This document shows, piece after piece, positions 18,778-27,473 of a DNA stretch of 59,760 bases. The DNA is from Alphaproteobacteria bacterium (GTDB lineage: Bacteria; Bacteroidota; Bacteroidia; Bacteroidales; FEN-979). Every line of letters starts with the position of its first letter. The stretch's first letter is position 1. The translations under genes were made by a program, and so were the position numbers. The notes beneath the pieces are model-generated. The model did not search any database. It was given only the letters and a program-made list of their open reading frames with translations, and had not been told where the DNA came from. The stretch covers positions 1 to 59,760 of the forward strand of contig SACF01000024.1 of NCBI GenBank assembly GCA_009928665.1, written 5' to 3'.

Positions 18778-19016
18778 CCGAAATCGGCGCATTGGACGGC
18801 GACCATGTCGGGATAAGCCAGGGTGGTACCCTTGCACTTTCCCAGAAAATCCCGCTCCGCTGAATAATTCAGACAGAATTTACACTTCGCGATCTTTTCA
18901 GCCTGATCACAGAAAGGATCATCCTGCGTGATCTTGTTCTTATTCCGTTTACACAACCCGTAGAAAACATCGACGGGAAGAAAGTAGCGGCAATCTTTAC
19001 AGCTCTGGAAACTCAT
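18759..19016 (-). CDS. hpdC: 4-hydroxyphenylacetate decarboxylase small subunit
   Basis: An 85-residue Cys-rich protein with cysteines at 6, 9, 22, 36, 45, 48, 61 and 76, enough for two [4Fe-4S] clusters. Length and spacing fit the small subunit found only in the 4-hydroxyphenylacetate decarboxylase branch of glycyl radical enzymes; related aryl-acetate decarboxylases are thought to lack it. Shared marks are the N-terminal paired Cys, GLCKRNKNKIT, KCKFCLNY and FLGKCKG. From memory, one cluster of the clostridial subunit uses a His ligand; here the first ligands could all be Cys. The 256-bp gap to hpdB is filled with repeats. Confidence 0.85.
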   Translation of the reverse strand: MSFQSCKDCRYFLPVDVFYGLCKRNKNKITQDDPFCDQAEKIAKCKFCLNYSAERDFLGKCKGTTLAYPDMVAVQCADFGWIEAN

Positions 19017-19037
19017 GGAAGATATAATTCAAAATTT

Positions 19038-19080
19038 AAATCAGGCATCAGGCATTGGGCGTTAGCCATTAGGGAAAAAA
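19038..19080. repeat. left arm of an inverted repeat around hpdB
   Basis: This 43-base segment matches the reverse complement of 22068-22110 at 37 of 43 positions by my count. The arms lie outside hpdB on both sides, about 3 kb apart. The sequence contains the word TCAGGCATCAGG and ends in GGGAAAAAA. Confidence 0.7.
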
Positions 19081-19258
19081 CATTCATTCAAAATTCAAAT
19101 TAGCGAATAGCGAATAGGGAATAGCGAATAGGGAAAAAAGGGATTCATTTTCCGTTTTCCATTTTCAATTTTCATAGTCAATTATCAATTGTCATTCACT
19201 CATTCACTCAATAATTCAGTCAATCATGTCAATCGTAAATCAATTTGTCCAACTCTTC
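19081..19258. repeat. word-like repeats between hpdB and hpdC
   Basis: A run of short low-complexity words: GAATAGCGAATAGGGAATAG, TTTTCCATTTTCAATTTTC, TCAATTATCAATTGTC, CATTCACTCATTCACTC and AATCGTAAATCAATTTGTCC. It contains no gene. Such a filler inside an operon is unusual. Confidence 0.7.
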
Positions 19259-19272
19259 GTCCAACTGGTTAC

Positions 19273-21942
19273 CTATACCTCTTCGTACTCTGTCCGGGCG
19301 ATGACTTCATCCTGGATCTGTTTGCCAAGTTCGACCCAATACTGGGTGAAGCCGGCAACGCGGACGAGGAGACTCCGGTACTTGTCGGGTTCGGCTTGTG
19401 CCGCTTTCAGCATGCGTGAATCGACGATGTTGAACTGCACGTGGAATCCCCCTTTTCGCAAGTAGGAACGGATCAGGTCAAGAAACTTCCTGGAACCTTC
19501 GCGTCCTTTGACGACGGAGGGGTGGATTTTCATGTTCAGTTGTGAATTCTGGGATGTTGCATGGTTCCAGCAGGTAGCCGAGTTAAACAGTGCGTACGGG
19601 CCGTTGCGGTCGGTGCCCGGGTAAGCCGAAACCGAACCGTCGGAAAAGGTGGTGCCTCCCAACCGTCCGTCGGCGCCGGCAAGCGTGACCGCGCCCATGG
19701 GTGCGTGCGTCGATACAGAGATCTGACAGGCGTACATGGGTTCGTTGTACAGTGACCGGAAATCATGGGTCATCGTGCAAAACCATGTTTCCCATGCTTT
19801 CATGATTTCATCTACAAAGGGATCGTCGTTACCGAATTTTGGGGCATCGAGACTGATCCGGTGAATCTTTTTCCACCGTTCATACCCATCATTCGGGATC
19901 TGATCGATCAGCGAATAAGAGCCGGTCTCCTGGGCAGAATGGTACCCGAAATTAGCGAGAATGGCCTCCCTGTATTCGTTCAACGAATAGGTTTTATCGG
20001 TGAAAACATTCTTTTTAAGCGATGCGAGTGAATTGATCAGGTTAGCGGTACCGCATGATTCGATGTTAAAAGTTGCATTGTAGCGGCAGCCCATCTGCCC
20101 GATATCTTTTCCCTGTTCTAGACAGTCGGGTTTGAGCATGGAGTTGACCAGGGAAGGCGAAATCTTTCTCCAGGCGTCGTGCTGGATGTTGTTGGTGAGG
20201 GTAAGGACATGACAGGCACGCCGGAAATAATCCCTGAACGCGTTCCACAATTCGTCATAGGTATCCAGTTTAGATCCGTGTGCCGGGAAGATCCGTTCGC
20301 CGGAACGCATATCCATGCCGTCGAACAGGGTCACTTCAAGAATTTTTGGCAGGCTGAGGAAATGAACTCCGACACTGGTGGCGGGAGCCGAACCGCCCGG
20401 TATCCAATGAATCTCTCCGTCGAGCTCGAGCGGCATCCAACTGCCCGGGGAGGTTTCGAGGCAGCCGCCGATCGACCAGGCCCGTGCCTCCTCGAGGTTC
20501 ATTCCTTCGTGGCCGTAGTTGGCCATCAGGAATTCCATCGCGACCTGGTTGTTGATCCAAGCGGGGTATCCGGTTCCGATCTTGGTACATTCCACACCTT
20601 TAAGGAGAAATTCCTCCGGTAGTTTTTCATCGTAAAGAATGGAGAGGGTAGGCTGGGGCGTGTCGCAGGAAATCCCTGCTTCAAGGATCAGCATTTCCAA
20701 CTCATTGGCTGCAGAGGTGCCATCTTTTCTAAGTCCTCCGAGACACAGATTGTTAAAGGTATTTCCGGAGAGGACGCCACCTACCACGCCCATGGAGGCA
20801 AAGCAATCGATCGCGGTGAATTTCATCCGCATACATTCGAGTAATTCGAGCGTCTGTTCCCGGGTGATGGCCTTCTTCATAATATCACGATGCCAGAAAG
20901 GGAACAGTACCTGTCCGACCCTGCCCGGGGATAACCCCGAAATGGCATCTTCGTTTAATACGGCTACATGTAACAACCAGATCATCTGGAGGGATTCGTG
21001 AAACGACCGCGGTGGATTTGAAGCCAGCCAGTCAAGTCGTTCAGCCATCTCCTCATATTCTTTCATTTGCGGAACATCGGTCTCGATAGATGCCATGAAA
21101 CGCGCCTCTTCGGCATGGTTACGGATCCATTGCTGCAATCCTTCGATGAGGATCATCGTGGCCCGGTAATAGTAAAGCCGGTCCATTTCAGGATAACCGG
21201 CCACTTCTTCCATCCGGTTGCGGCATCTCCGGATGAGGCCATCGAAGCCAAATTGCAGCGGGTAGTAGTAGTTGATAACTTCACGTCCCTGGGGAAGGGT
21301 ATAGCCCGAGTCGAACATACAGATCACTGAGCGCATCAGGGCTTCTTTTTCGGGGTAACCGGGAACCAGTTGTTCGTACTTGTGACCTACATCGTCGACC
21401 GACCGGTCCTTCCATTTCTTGGCAATTTCGATCATGACCGGCATCTCTTCAACCCGGAGTCCGAACTTTCCCGCGATGGATATCACGTTCCCGATACTTC
21501 GCGTGACATTGCCGCCGCCTTTGCCCATGGTTGTGAACTGGTCGGCCGTAAGCTTGCCCGATTCCTGCGCTTCTTTGTAAAGCTTATCTTCAGCCGCCAT
21601 AAAAAAGGCTTCGGAGAGCCACGGCATGGGATATGAACCCCGCAGGTAAGAGGACTTACCCATGGCAAGCAGTTCACCGGGGTAGATCACCGGGGTGAGA
21701 TGCGAAAATCCCGACTTTAAAGCTTCGGCCCGGCGGATAACCGGAATTTCTCCTTCGAGTTCTTCCCACCGGCGGGTGTACCAGTAAGGAAATTCCATCG
21801 AAACCGACGATTTGGTCTCGAAATAGCGCTCCCGCGCAGCTCCTGCCCGCTGGGTGATCTGCTTTTTTTGCTCCCGGTTCTCGACCTGGCTACCGGGCTG
21901 ATGACCATAATAATTGATGTGGGAACTTTCGGTTTTAATCAT
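19273..21942 (-). CDS. hpdB: 4-hydroxyphenylacetate decarboxylase large (glycyl radical) subunit
   Basis: An 889-residue glycyl radical enzyme that decarboxylates 4-hydroxyphenylacetate (from tyrosine) to p-cresol. Seen: the thiyl Cys494 with Glu496 in GGCLETSPG, His527 in GVHFLSLPK, Glu628 in FNIESCGT, and the glycyl radical Gly864 in VRVAGFTQYW. These equal Cys503, Glu505, His536, Glu637 and Gly873 of the clostridial enzyme with one constant offset of 9, so the whole catalytic set is kept. Together with the small subunit gene this makes the substrate assignment strong. The enzyme is oxygen sensitive, so the host is anaerobic. A -7-like TATATTTG lies at 21982-21989 on the minus strand, but without a clear -33. 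Confidence 0.92.
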   Translation of the reverse strand: MIKTESSHINYYGHQPGSQVENREQKKQITQRAGAARERYFETKSSVSMEFPYWYTRRWEELEGEIPVIRRAEALKSGFSHLTPVIYPGELLAMGKSSYLRGSYPMPWLSEAFFMAAEDKLYKEAQESGKLTADQFTTMGKGGGNVTRSIGNVISIAGKFGLRVEEMPVMIEIAKKWKDRSVDDVGHKYEQLVPGYPEKEALMRSVICMFDSGYTLPQGREVINYYYPLQFGFDGLIRRCRNRMEEVAGYPEMDRLYYYRATMILIEGLQQWIRNHAEEARFMASIETDVPQMKEYEEMAERLDWLASNPPRSFHESLQMIWLLHVAVLNEDAISGLSPGRVGQVLFPFWHRDIMKKAITREQTLELLECMRMKFTAIDCFASMGVVGGVLSGNTFNNLCLGGLRKDGTSAANELEMLILEAGISCDTPQPTLSILYDEKLPEEFLLKGVECTKIGTGYPAWINNQVAMEFLMANYGHEGMNLEEARAWSIGGCLETSPGSWMPLELDGEIHWIPGGSAPATSVGVHFLSLPKILEVTLFDGMDMRSGERIFPAHGSKLDTYDELWNAFRDYFRRACHVLTLTNNIQHDAWRKISPSLVNSMLKPDCLEQGKDIGQMGCRYNATFNIESCGTANLINSLASLKKNVFTDKTYSLNEYREAILANFGYHSAQETGSYSLIDQIPNDGYERWKKIHRISLDAPKFGNDDPFVDEIMKAWETWFCTMTHDFRSLYNEPMYACQISVSTHAPMGAVTLAGADGRLGGTTFSDGSVSAYPGTDRNGPYALFNSATCWNHATSQNSQLNMKIHPSVVKGREGSRKFLDLIRSYLRKGGFHVQFNIVDSRMLKAAQAEPDKYRSLLVRVAGFTQYWVELGKQIQDEVIARTEYEEV

Positions 21943-22013
21943 AACAATAGGACTTTATACGTAACCGATTGATTTATATTGCAAATATAACATATAACAT
22001 CATGGAATAATAG

Positions 22014-22067
22014 TTATTTTTCATTTTCCCATTCACTTTCCCATTCATTTTTCATTTTGCATTAATG
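22014..22067. repeat. word-like repeats upstream of hpdB
   Basis: Repeats of the CATTTTC/CCCATTCA type (TTTTTCATTTTCCCATTCAC and variants) run up to the right inverted-repeat arm. They share vocabulary with the other intergenic fillers. Confidence 0.55.
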
Positions 22068-22110
22068 TTTTTTCCCTGATGCCTATTGGCCAATACCTGA
22101 TGCCTGATTT
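22068..22110. repeat. right arm of an inverted repeat around hpdB
   Basis: Reverse complement of the segment at 19038-19080, 37 of 43 positions identical by my count. It lies between the end of the Mpv17-like gene and hpdB. Confidence 0.7.
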
Positions 22111-22119
22111 GAATTTCTT

Positions 22120-22833
22120 TCAATGTCGTTTCATGGCCATCATGCTGGCTATGGAAAGCAGCACGCCGAGGATGATGCTGTAAAGGGCGGCAACCAGGAT
22201 CCGGTAGCCTTCAGGAAGCATGAAATTCAGGGTCTGTGCCGGGATCCAGAAGATCGGAATGGTTTTCTTAATTACGAAGTTCCAGAAGGTGATCCAATCG
22301 CCCTCTTCGATATACCGGGCAACCGGGATCGGGGTCAGGAATTTCAGGAGTGAGCCGCCGGTGTGCATGATATGCATGTCGGTAAGCCGGTGAAAGGTCA
22401 TAAATACCGGTGCAAAGAGGAGGTTCAGGAGGGTTCCGACACTCAGGGCGGCGAAGAATTTGATCCAGGAAAGTCCGGGTTGCCGGAGCACATCGGCAGG
22501 ATTTTCGGTCGGGAATGGAACGCCAAGGGTTTTCAGCACAAGGGGGGAGCCTTCACCAAAGATGACAAAGGCAACTTTAATGGTAATCCCAAGAAAACCC
22601 CATACCAACGCCCGCGGGAGGATCCCGAAACCGGGTTTGTTATAAACTCCCGACCGCAGCCGCAGCCCCAGGCATTCGCCGAAGGTCGCCAGCAGGGCGA
22701 ATTTGACAAAGCTGGCCAGATAAGGAAAGGATGCATTGATCCGGTTGTAGGCATGAATGAACTCAGGAAAAATAAAGAACGGGAGCACAACGACAACAAC
22801 AACCGCGATTACGATAAAATCTTTTTTTTTCAT
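22120..22833 (-). CDS. Mpv17/PMP22-like integral membrane protein
   Basis: A 237-residue membrane protein with about four to five hydrophobic segments (first at 5-25; others near 90-112, 120-145, 205-235). The block FWNFVIKKTIPIFWIPAQTLNFMLPEGYR resembles the Mpv17/PMP22 signature (W-x-V-x-x-K, WP/WIP, Q-x-x-NF, P-x-x-x-R). Family members form small-molecule channels or affect membrane permeability. It lies first in the apparent hpd transcription unit, behind a good promoter, so a role in movement of p-cresol or its precursor is a reasonable guess, not shown. Confidence 0.6.
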   Translation of the reverse strand: MKKKDFIVIAVVVVVVLPFFIFPEFIHAYNRINASFPYLASFVKFALLATFGECLGLRLRSGVYNKPGFGILPRALVWGFLGITIKVAFVIFGEGSPLVLKTLGVPFPTENPADVLRQPGLSWIKFFAALSVGTLLNLLFAPVFMTFHRLTDMHIMHTGGSLLKFLTPIPVARYIEEGDWITFWNFVIKKTIPIFWIPAQTLNFMLPEGYRILVAALYSIILGVLLSIASMMAMKRH

Positions 22834-22859
22834 GATTGGTTCCCGGAATTTTCAGGATG

Positions 22860-22891
22860 CGAAATTACGCAAACCAACGCACAAGGACAAA
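22860..22891 (-). promoter_or_regulatory. promoter of the Mpv17-like/hpd unit
   Basis: On the minus strand TTTG (22891-22888) is followed after exactly 20 bases by TAATTTCG (22867-22860), one mismatch from TAnnTTTG. It ends 26 bases before the ATG at 22833. Confidence 0.45.
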
Positions 22892-23022
22892 CGGAGCATC
22901 CTTATGTGCCGCCCCGGACACTTAGCGTTGAAGGATATCCGTAATTCACGACCATAACCGGATTGTACGGTACCGGAGCAAGGTTGCATGGTATGAACGG
23001 ATGGCCCGTGCGGTTAACTGTA

Positions 23023-23583
23023 TTAGTTGAAGGTGGGGTCGGCCGGAAAATTGGCCCAGATGGCATAATCCTGTCCCATGCTTTTGAGATAATTGCTCCA
23101 GAGGGTTTCAGGGTGTTCGTTAATCACTTCATGGATGGTGGTGTGCGACAATACCCATGATTTTTCACTGATCTCACGATCGAGCTGATTGGGTGACCAA
23201 CCGGAGTAACCTACGAAAAAGCGGATTTCGGAGGCAGAGATTGCCCTGGTTTTCATAAGGCTCCTGACGACATTGATGTCCCCTCCCCAGTACAAACCTT
23301 CCATGATCGGGAGGCTTCCATCGATCTCCGGCCGGGTATGGATGAAAAAAATGCTGTTGGTCTTTACCGGTCCACCTAAAAATACAGGCATATTAAGTCC
23401 GGGAAATCCCTTGATGACATCCCGGAGCCGGGCTTCAATGGGCTTGTTGATGATAACACCGAAAGAACCTTCATCGTTATGCTCGGCCAAAAGAACCACC
23501 GACTGCCGGAAATAAAAATCCCGCAGCGACGGTTCCGAGATAAGAATGATACCCTGTTTTGGTTTCACCAGCCGTTTGTCCAT
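23023..23583 (-). CDS. YqgE/AlgH family protein
   Basis: A 186-residue protein with the family marks GIILISEPSLRDFYFRQSVVLL, EGSFGVIINKP, FLGGPV, WGGD and FVGYSGWSPNQLDREI. The family (DUF179) has no settled biochemical role. The ATG at 23583 is chosen because the conserved part starts directly after it; the frame remains open 19 codons upstream into the promoter of the divergent murL gene. Confidence 0.9.
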   Translation of the reverse strand: MDKRLVKPKQGIILISEPSLRDFYFRQSVVLLAEHNDEGSFGVIINKPIEARLRDVIKGFPGLNMPVFLGGPVKTNSIFFIHTRPEIDGSLPIMEGLYWGGDINVVRSLMKTRAISASEIRFFVGYSGWSPNQLDREISEKSWVLSHTTIHEVINEHPETLWSNYLKSMGQDYAIWANFPADPTFN

Positions 23584-23609
23584 GTTAATTGACAAATTTA
23601 CTATTTTTG
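23575..23609 (+). promoter_or_regulatory. candidate promoter for murL
   Basis: TATTTTTG at 23602-23609 matches TAnnTTTG exactly; TTTG at 23575-23578 precedes it by 23 bases. It would start a short leader before the ATG at 23644. Confidence 0.35.
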
Positions 23610-23643
23610 CGAAGGAGGCCCCCGACAAATATAATACCAAATC

Positions 23644-25041
23644 ATGCCCACGTCAAGCAGGCATAAAGATTTTCTTGATTTACGGAAAAAATTTCCGTTT
23701 TTCAGCTTTGAAAAACAGGAATACAAATTAACCGGCGATGGATTGCATGCCGGGTTTACCTTTAACTTGTCGGACCGTTATTCTTTTCATCCGACCCTTT
23801 TTATTCCCCGGAAGGACTTTTTCCTCCCGGATGAACATTTGTCAGGGAACCTGGATGACATTGTTTTCCATATCGGACTGATCGAATTGATCAGTTATTG
23901 GAAGGCGACGTGTTCACCGCTGGTAGTCATCAAACCCTTTTATTTGAAGGAGGAACAAATTTCCTGGTGGAAAAAGCTTTGGTTTAATGGGCTGGGTGAA
24001 TTCTTTTATCTGAATGGTATCGCGACAACCCCGGAGGAGTTCATGACGGTAGATATCCGGTCGGGAACCCGGCCCTTTCATTCATCCCTTCCGACCCGGG
24101 ATGAGATCCTGATACCGGTTGGCGGCGGAAAAGATTCGGCGGTTACGCTGCAGCTCCTTGGAATTCTGCCGGGAAGCCTCCCGCTGATCCTGAATCCAAG
24201 GGGAGCCAGCATTGAGACTATCAGGGTTGCGGGGTTTTCCAACGGCCGTTTGCTTGAGATCCGGCGAACCCTTGATCCGGTATTGCTTCAGCTCAACGGC
24301 GAAGGGTTTCTGAACGGGCATACTCCTTTTTCAGCATTGCTTGCATTTGTTACGCTTCTTGCTGCCATGATCACGGGTAAAAGGTTCATCGCCCTGTCCA
24401 ACGAATCGAGCGCCAATGAGCCCACAATTCCGGGAACGATCATCAACCATCAATATTCCAAATCGGTCGGATTTGAAGGCGACTTCAGGGATTATGCGAA
24501 GAGGTACCTCTTTGTCAACCATGAATATTTCAGTTTCTTAAGACCCCTGAATGAATTGCAGATCGCGGCCATCTTTTCAAAGTATTCGTCGTACTTTCCA
24601 GTATTTAAAAGTTGCAATGCCGGCAGCAAAACCGATAGCTGGTGCGGCGCCTGCCCGAAATGCCTCTTCACCAGCCTGATTCTTGCCCCTTTTATTTCGC
24701 AGCAGGAGCGGTTTTCGATCTTCGGAAAGGAACTGTTCGATGACACGGATCTGATGCCGGTATTCGATCAGCTTACCGGCCTTGCCAATGAGAAGCCTTT
24801 CGACTGTGTTGGCACCGTCGAAGAGGTCAATCTGGCATTGTGTGAAACCATCCTGCAATATGGGAATGACCCGTTACCCGGGCTGCTTGCCTATTATCGT
24901 GATACCGGACCCTACAGACAATACCGGGAGTTTTCCTTCAGCAGATTCATGGATACGATGTCGGATAACCATTTTGTACCCGGCCGGTTCCTCGAAATTC
25001 TGAAAACAGAGATGAAAAATTTAACCCCTCCCGCGTGCTGA
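23644..25041 (+). CDS. murL: UDP-MurNAc-L-Ala-L-Glu epimerase
   Basis: A 465-residue protein that I recognise as MurL, the ATP-dependent enzyme that epimerises the terminal L-Glu of UDP-MurNAc-L-Ala-L-Glu to D-Glu. Seen: an ATP pyrophosphatase-type loop GGGKDS (160-165), ALSNESSANEPTIPGT, NHQYSKSVGFE, FSFLRPLNELQIA, the Cys group WCGACPKC (333-340) and the FDCVGTVEE segment. Length agrees with the family. It lies directly before a MurD-type ligase, as murL does in Xanthomonas next to murD2. It therefore suggests that this organism can feed L-Glu into peptidoglycan and invert it later, instead of using glutamate racemase MurI. Confidence 0.85.
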   Translation: MPTSSRHKDFLDLRKKFPFFSFEKQEYKLTGDGLHAGFTFNLSDRYSFHPTLFIPRKDFFLPDEHLSGNLDDIVFHIGLIELISYWKATCSPLVVIKPFYLKEEQISWWKKLWFNGLGEFFYLNGIATTPEEFMTVDIRSGTRPFHSSLPTRDEILIPVGGGKDSAVTLQLLGILPGSLPLILNPRGASIETIRVAGFSNGRLLEIRRTLDPVLLQLNGEGFLNGHTPFSALLAFVTLLAAMITGKRFIALSNESSANEPTIPGTIINHQYSKSVGFEGDFRDYAKRYLFVNHEYFSFLRPLNELQIAAIFSKYSSYFPVFKSCNAGSKTDSWCGACPKCLFTSLILAPFISQQERFSIFGKELFDDTDLMPVFDQLTGLANEKPFDCVGTVEEVNLALCETILQYGNDPLPGLLAYYRDTGPYRQYREFSFSRFMDTMSDNHFVPGRFLEILKTEMKNLTPPAC

Positions 25042-25098
25042 ATTGCCTGACATCATGGGTCAGGGATTTAAATTCAGATAATGATGAATTGACATATA

Positions 25099-26613
25099 AT
25101 GACTGAGGAAAAGAAAAATGTCCTGTTCGAATTGATCCGTTCGAAGTTTGAGGGGAAGTCGGTAGTTCTGCTGGGTTTCGGTCGGGAAGGGCAAGCCAGC
25201 TACCGGGTTATCCGCGGGATTTTTCCGTTGATGAAACTGACCATAGCCGACGCGAACGATCATATTAGGACGAATCCTATACTGGTTGCTGATCCCAACG
25301 TAGATTTTCTTACCGGGCCCGGCTATCTGGACCAGCTTTCTATATTCGATATCATTATTCGTTCTCCCGGCATTATCATCTGGCCCTTTGTCGGGAACCA
25401 GGCTCACGATGTTTCAATCCCGGAGCGCAGGCATCCTGATGAATCCGACGGTACGGCCACGCCGATCCCGGATCTTGCTAATGATCCGGTTTTTCGTCAC
25501 CTGATACGACGTGACCAGATCACTTCACAAACGGATCTCTTTTTACAGGCGTACGGATCACAGGTCATCGGGGTTACCGGCACCAAGGGAAAAAGCACCA
25601 CTGCCGCGCTGATTTGTCACATCCTGAAGACCGCGGGTTATGACGCGATCCTGGCGGGGAATATCGGCAACCCGGTTTTTCATTTCGCCGGGGCCATCAC
25701 CCCTGAGACCATTATTGTTTTTGAGCTTTCATCGCATCAGCTTGAATACCTGACGCGGGGCCCGCATATCGCGGTACTTCTGAATCTTTTCCAGGAGCAT
25801 CTCGATGCCTATTCCTCGTTTGAAAGCTACCAGCAGGCCAAGTTAAACATCGCGCGGTGTCAGGTTCCGGGCGATCTTCTGGTATTTAACGACGCGGATC
25901 CCCTTGTGGCAAAGCATGTCGCGTTATCAGGCATTGCAAGCGACGCCATCGGATTTTCGGCGGACCGGGAGCTGCCGCTGGGATCTTTTATCCGTGACGG
26001 ATGGATTTGGTACGCCGACCGGCAGGGAACAAAACCGGTTTGGAAGATCCACCAGGACCGGTTTTTACGGGGTGACCACAACCTGAAAAATATCATGGCA
26101 GCCATTGCCGTCGCAAGGATTCTCGGGATTGGCGATGCGGATATCGAAGATGGCATCGGCACGTTTAAAGGCCTGGAGCACCGTCTCGAATATGTGGGAG
26201 AATTCGGCGGGATCCATTTCTATAATGATTCCATTGCTACCATACCGGAAGCCTGTATGGAAGCGGTGAAGGCCATTCCTGCCGTAGATACGCTGGTGGC
26301 AGGCGGCTTTGACCGCGGGATTGATTACTCCGGGTTGTCGGATTTCCTTGCGGCATCGGCAATCCGCAACCTGATCCTGGTGGGGGCGGCCGGAAAAAGG
26401 ATCGGAAAGGGGATGGAGAAAGCCGGTATCCGCGACAAAAAGTTATTCTATATCAACCGGTTCGACGATTTTTGCGCGATTGCCTTCCGGGAAACCCGTC
26501 CCGGTCATGTCTGCCTGTTATCACCGGCTGCTGCCAGTTACGACGAGTTCAGCAATTTCGAGGAACGCGGCAAACGGTTCAGGGATCTCGCGGGAGGCAA
26601 TGCTTCCCGTTGA
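25099..26613 (+). CDS. murD: MurD2-type UDP-MurNAc-L-Ala--L-Glu ligase
   Basis: A 504-residue Mur ligase. Seen: VVLLGFGREGQASYR at the N-terminus, the ATP loop GVTGTKGKSTT (158-168), ELSSHQLEYL, LNLFQEHLDAY, RGDHNLKNIMAAIAVA and LVAGGFDRGIDYS. It differs from ordinary MurD in the acceptor loop: NDSIATI (376-382) where E. coli MurD has NDSKATN, so a Lys near the incoming glutamate is Ile. It is 57 bases behind murL, which supports the MurD2 role (adding L-Glu). I cannot exclude that it is the only MurD and uses D-Glu. Confidence 0.85.
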   Translation: MTEEKKNVLFELIRSKFEGKSVVLLGFGREGQASYRVIRGIFPLMKLTIADANDHIRTNPILVADPNVDFLTGPGYLDQLSIFDIIIRSPGIIIWPFVGNQAHDVSIPERRHPDESDGTATPIPDLANDPVFRHLIRRDQITSQTDLFLQAYGSQVIGVTGTKGKSTTAALICHILKTAGYDAILAGNIGNPVFHFAGAITPETIIVFELSSHQLEYLTRGPHIAVLLNLFQEHLDAYSSFESYQQAKLNIARCQVPGDLLVFNDADPLVAKHVALSGIASDAIGFSADRELPLGSFIRDGWIWYADRQGTKPVWKIHQDRFLRGDHNLKNIMAAIAVARILGIGDADIEDGIGTFKGLEHRLEYVGEFGGIHFYNDSIATIPEACMEAVKAIPAVDTLVAGGFDRGIDYSGLSDFLAASAIRNLILVGAAGKRIGKGMEKAGIRDKKLFYINRFDDFCAIAFRETRPGHVCLLSPAAASYDEFSNFEERGKRFRDLAGGNASR

Positions 26614-26735
26614 ATTGCGTAACCTCCGACGATTCCATGATTAACGGCAATGATGCCGGCTCATGTGACTGACAGGGAATCGATGCGATAAGGCCGGCTC
26701 ACCGCAAAGAGATCATTATGGAATCTGTCTCTGAT

Positions 26736-27473
26736 TTATTCGGAAATGCTTTTGATATAGGCTGTCGAAGCCGACTGGTATTCATAAGTAACCTTGTTGT
26801 CGGCTTTTTCTGCAATCAGTGTGACCTTTCCGCCGATCAGAACGGGCTGACACCAATCGCCGATCATGATGACCGAGGAGGGTGAAGGTTCATTAAAATC
26901 TTTTTCAACGACCCGGTCCACATCAACTTTCGACAGAAATTCGGAAATAGGGAAGGATCCTGTGGTTTCAAGCAGGTTACGGGTCCAAAGCAACCTGCCG
27001 TCATTACCGCCGGCCCGAAGGCTTACTGCAGCGAGAGCGCCGATCAATCCGAGTCTCGTTTTTTTTAATCCCTCGAGGAAGATCGACGTACCCGAAATAA
27101 CCCGGTATGCATCGTTCATGGTCAGAATTTCGCGTTTTGCCCTGTTCCCGAACGCGAGGAGGTCTGCTGTGATATCATCGCCGGTAGCCACACACATTCC
27201 GGGATCGGCATCGCATGCGCTTGTTTTCAGCAAAAATTTACGGGTATGGTCAATAAGATCAGCCAGTGAGCCTTTGCAGACACCGGTTATGCTGGCAGCA
27301 CTGTTGTGGGTGGTGAAGGGGATCCGGCGGTCGACCAGCAACTGATGACGGGTTATGGTACGCACCGCGAATAATCCAACGGGGGCAAATGATTCAGCAA
27401 GGGCACGCGCCAGAGATCCTGTATCCTGCGTACCGGTGTTATCGGTGTTATCGATGCCAATAAAGATCTTCAT
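26736..27473 (-). CDS. TiaS-like agmatine-binding domain protein
   Basis: A 245-residue protein starting IFIGIDNTDNTGTQDTGSLARAL, which matches the GIDDTDS-x-x-GxGT start of archaeal TiaS (tRNA-Ile2 agmatidine synthetase). It also has ITRHQLLVDRRIPFTTHNSA and the LGLIGALAAVSLRAGGNDGR block. It lacks the C-terminal OB-fold and zinc-ribbon parts that TiaS uses to bind tRNA. Bacteria modify this tRNA with TilS, so a tRNA role is unlikely; small amine or nucleotide chemistry is possible. Confidence 0.75.
   Translation of the reverse strand: MKIFIGIDNTDNTGTQDTGSLARALAESFAPVGLFAVRTITRHQLLVDRRIPFTTHNSAASITGVCKGSLADLIDHTRKFLLKTSACDADPGMCVATGDDITADLLAFGNRAKREILTMNDAYRVISGTSIFLEGLKKTRLGLIGALAAVSLRAGGNDGRLLWTRNLLETTGSFPISEFLSKVDVDRVVEKDFNEPSPSSVIMIGDWCQPVLIGGKVTLIAEKADNKVTYEYQSASTAYIKSISE

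Noticed and set aside
19081..19258. Possible CRISPR array in the repeat-rich gaps
   Set aside because: Repeat units are 7-15 bases, irregular, without constant spacers, and no cas gene is present.
26736..27473. TiaS tRNA-modification enzyme
   Set aside because: The protein has only the N-terminal domain of TiaS and lacks the tRNA-binding parts, so I kept only a TiaS-like label.
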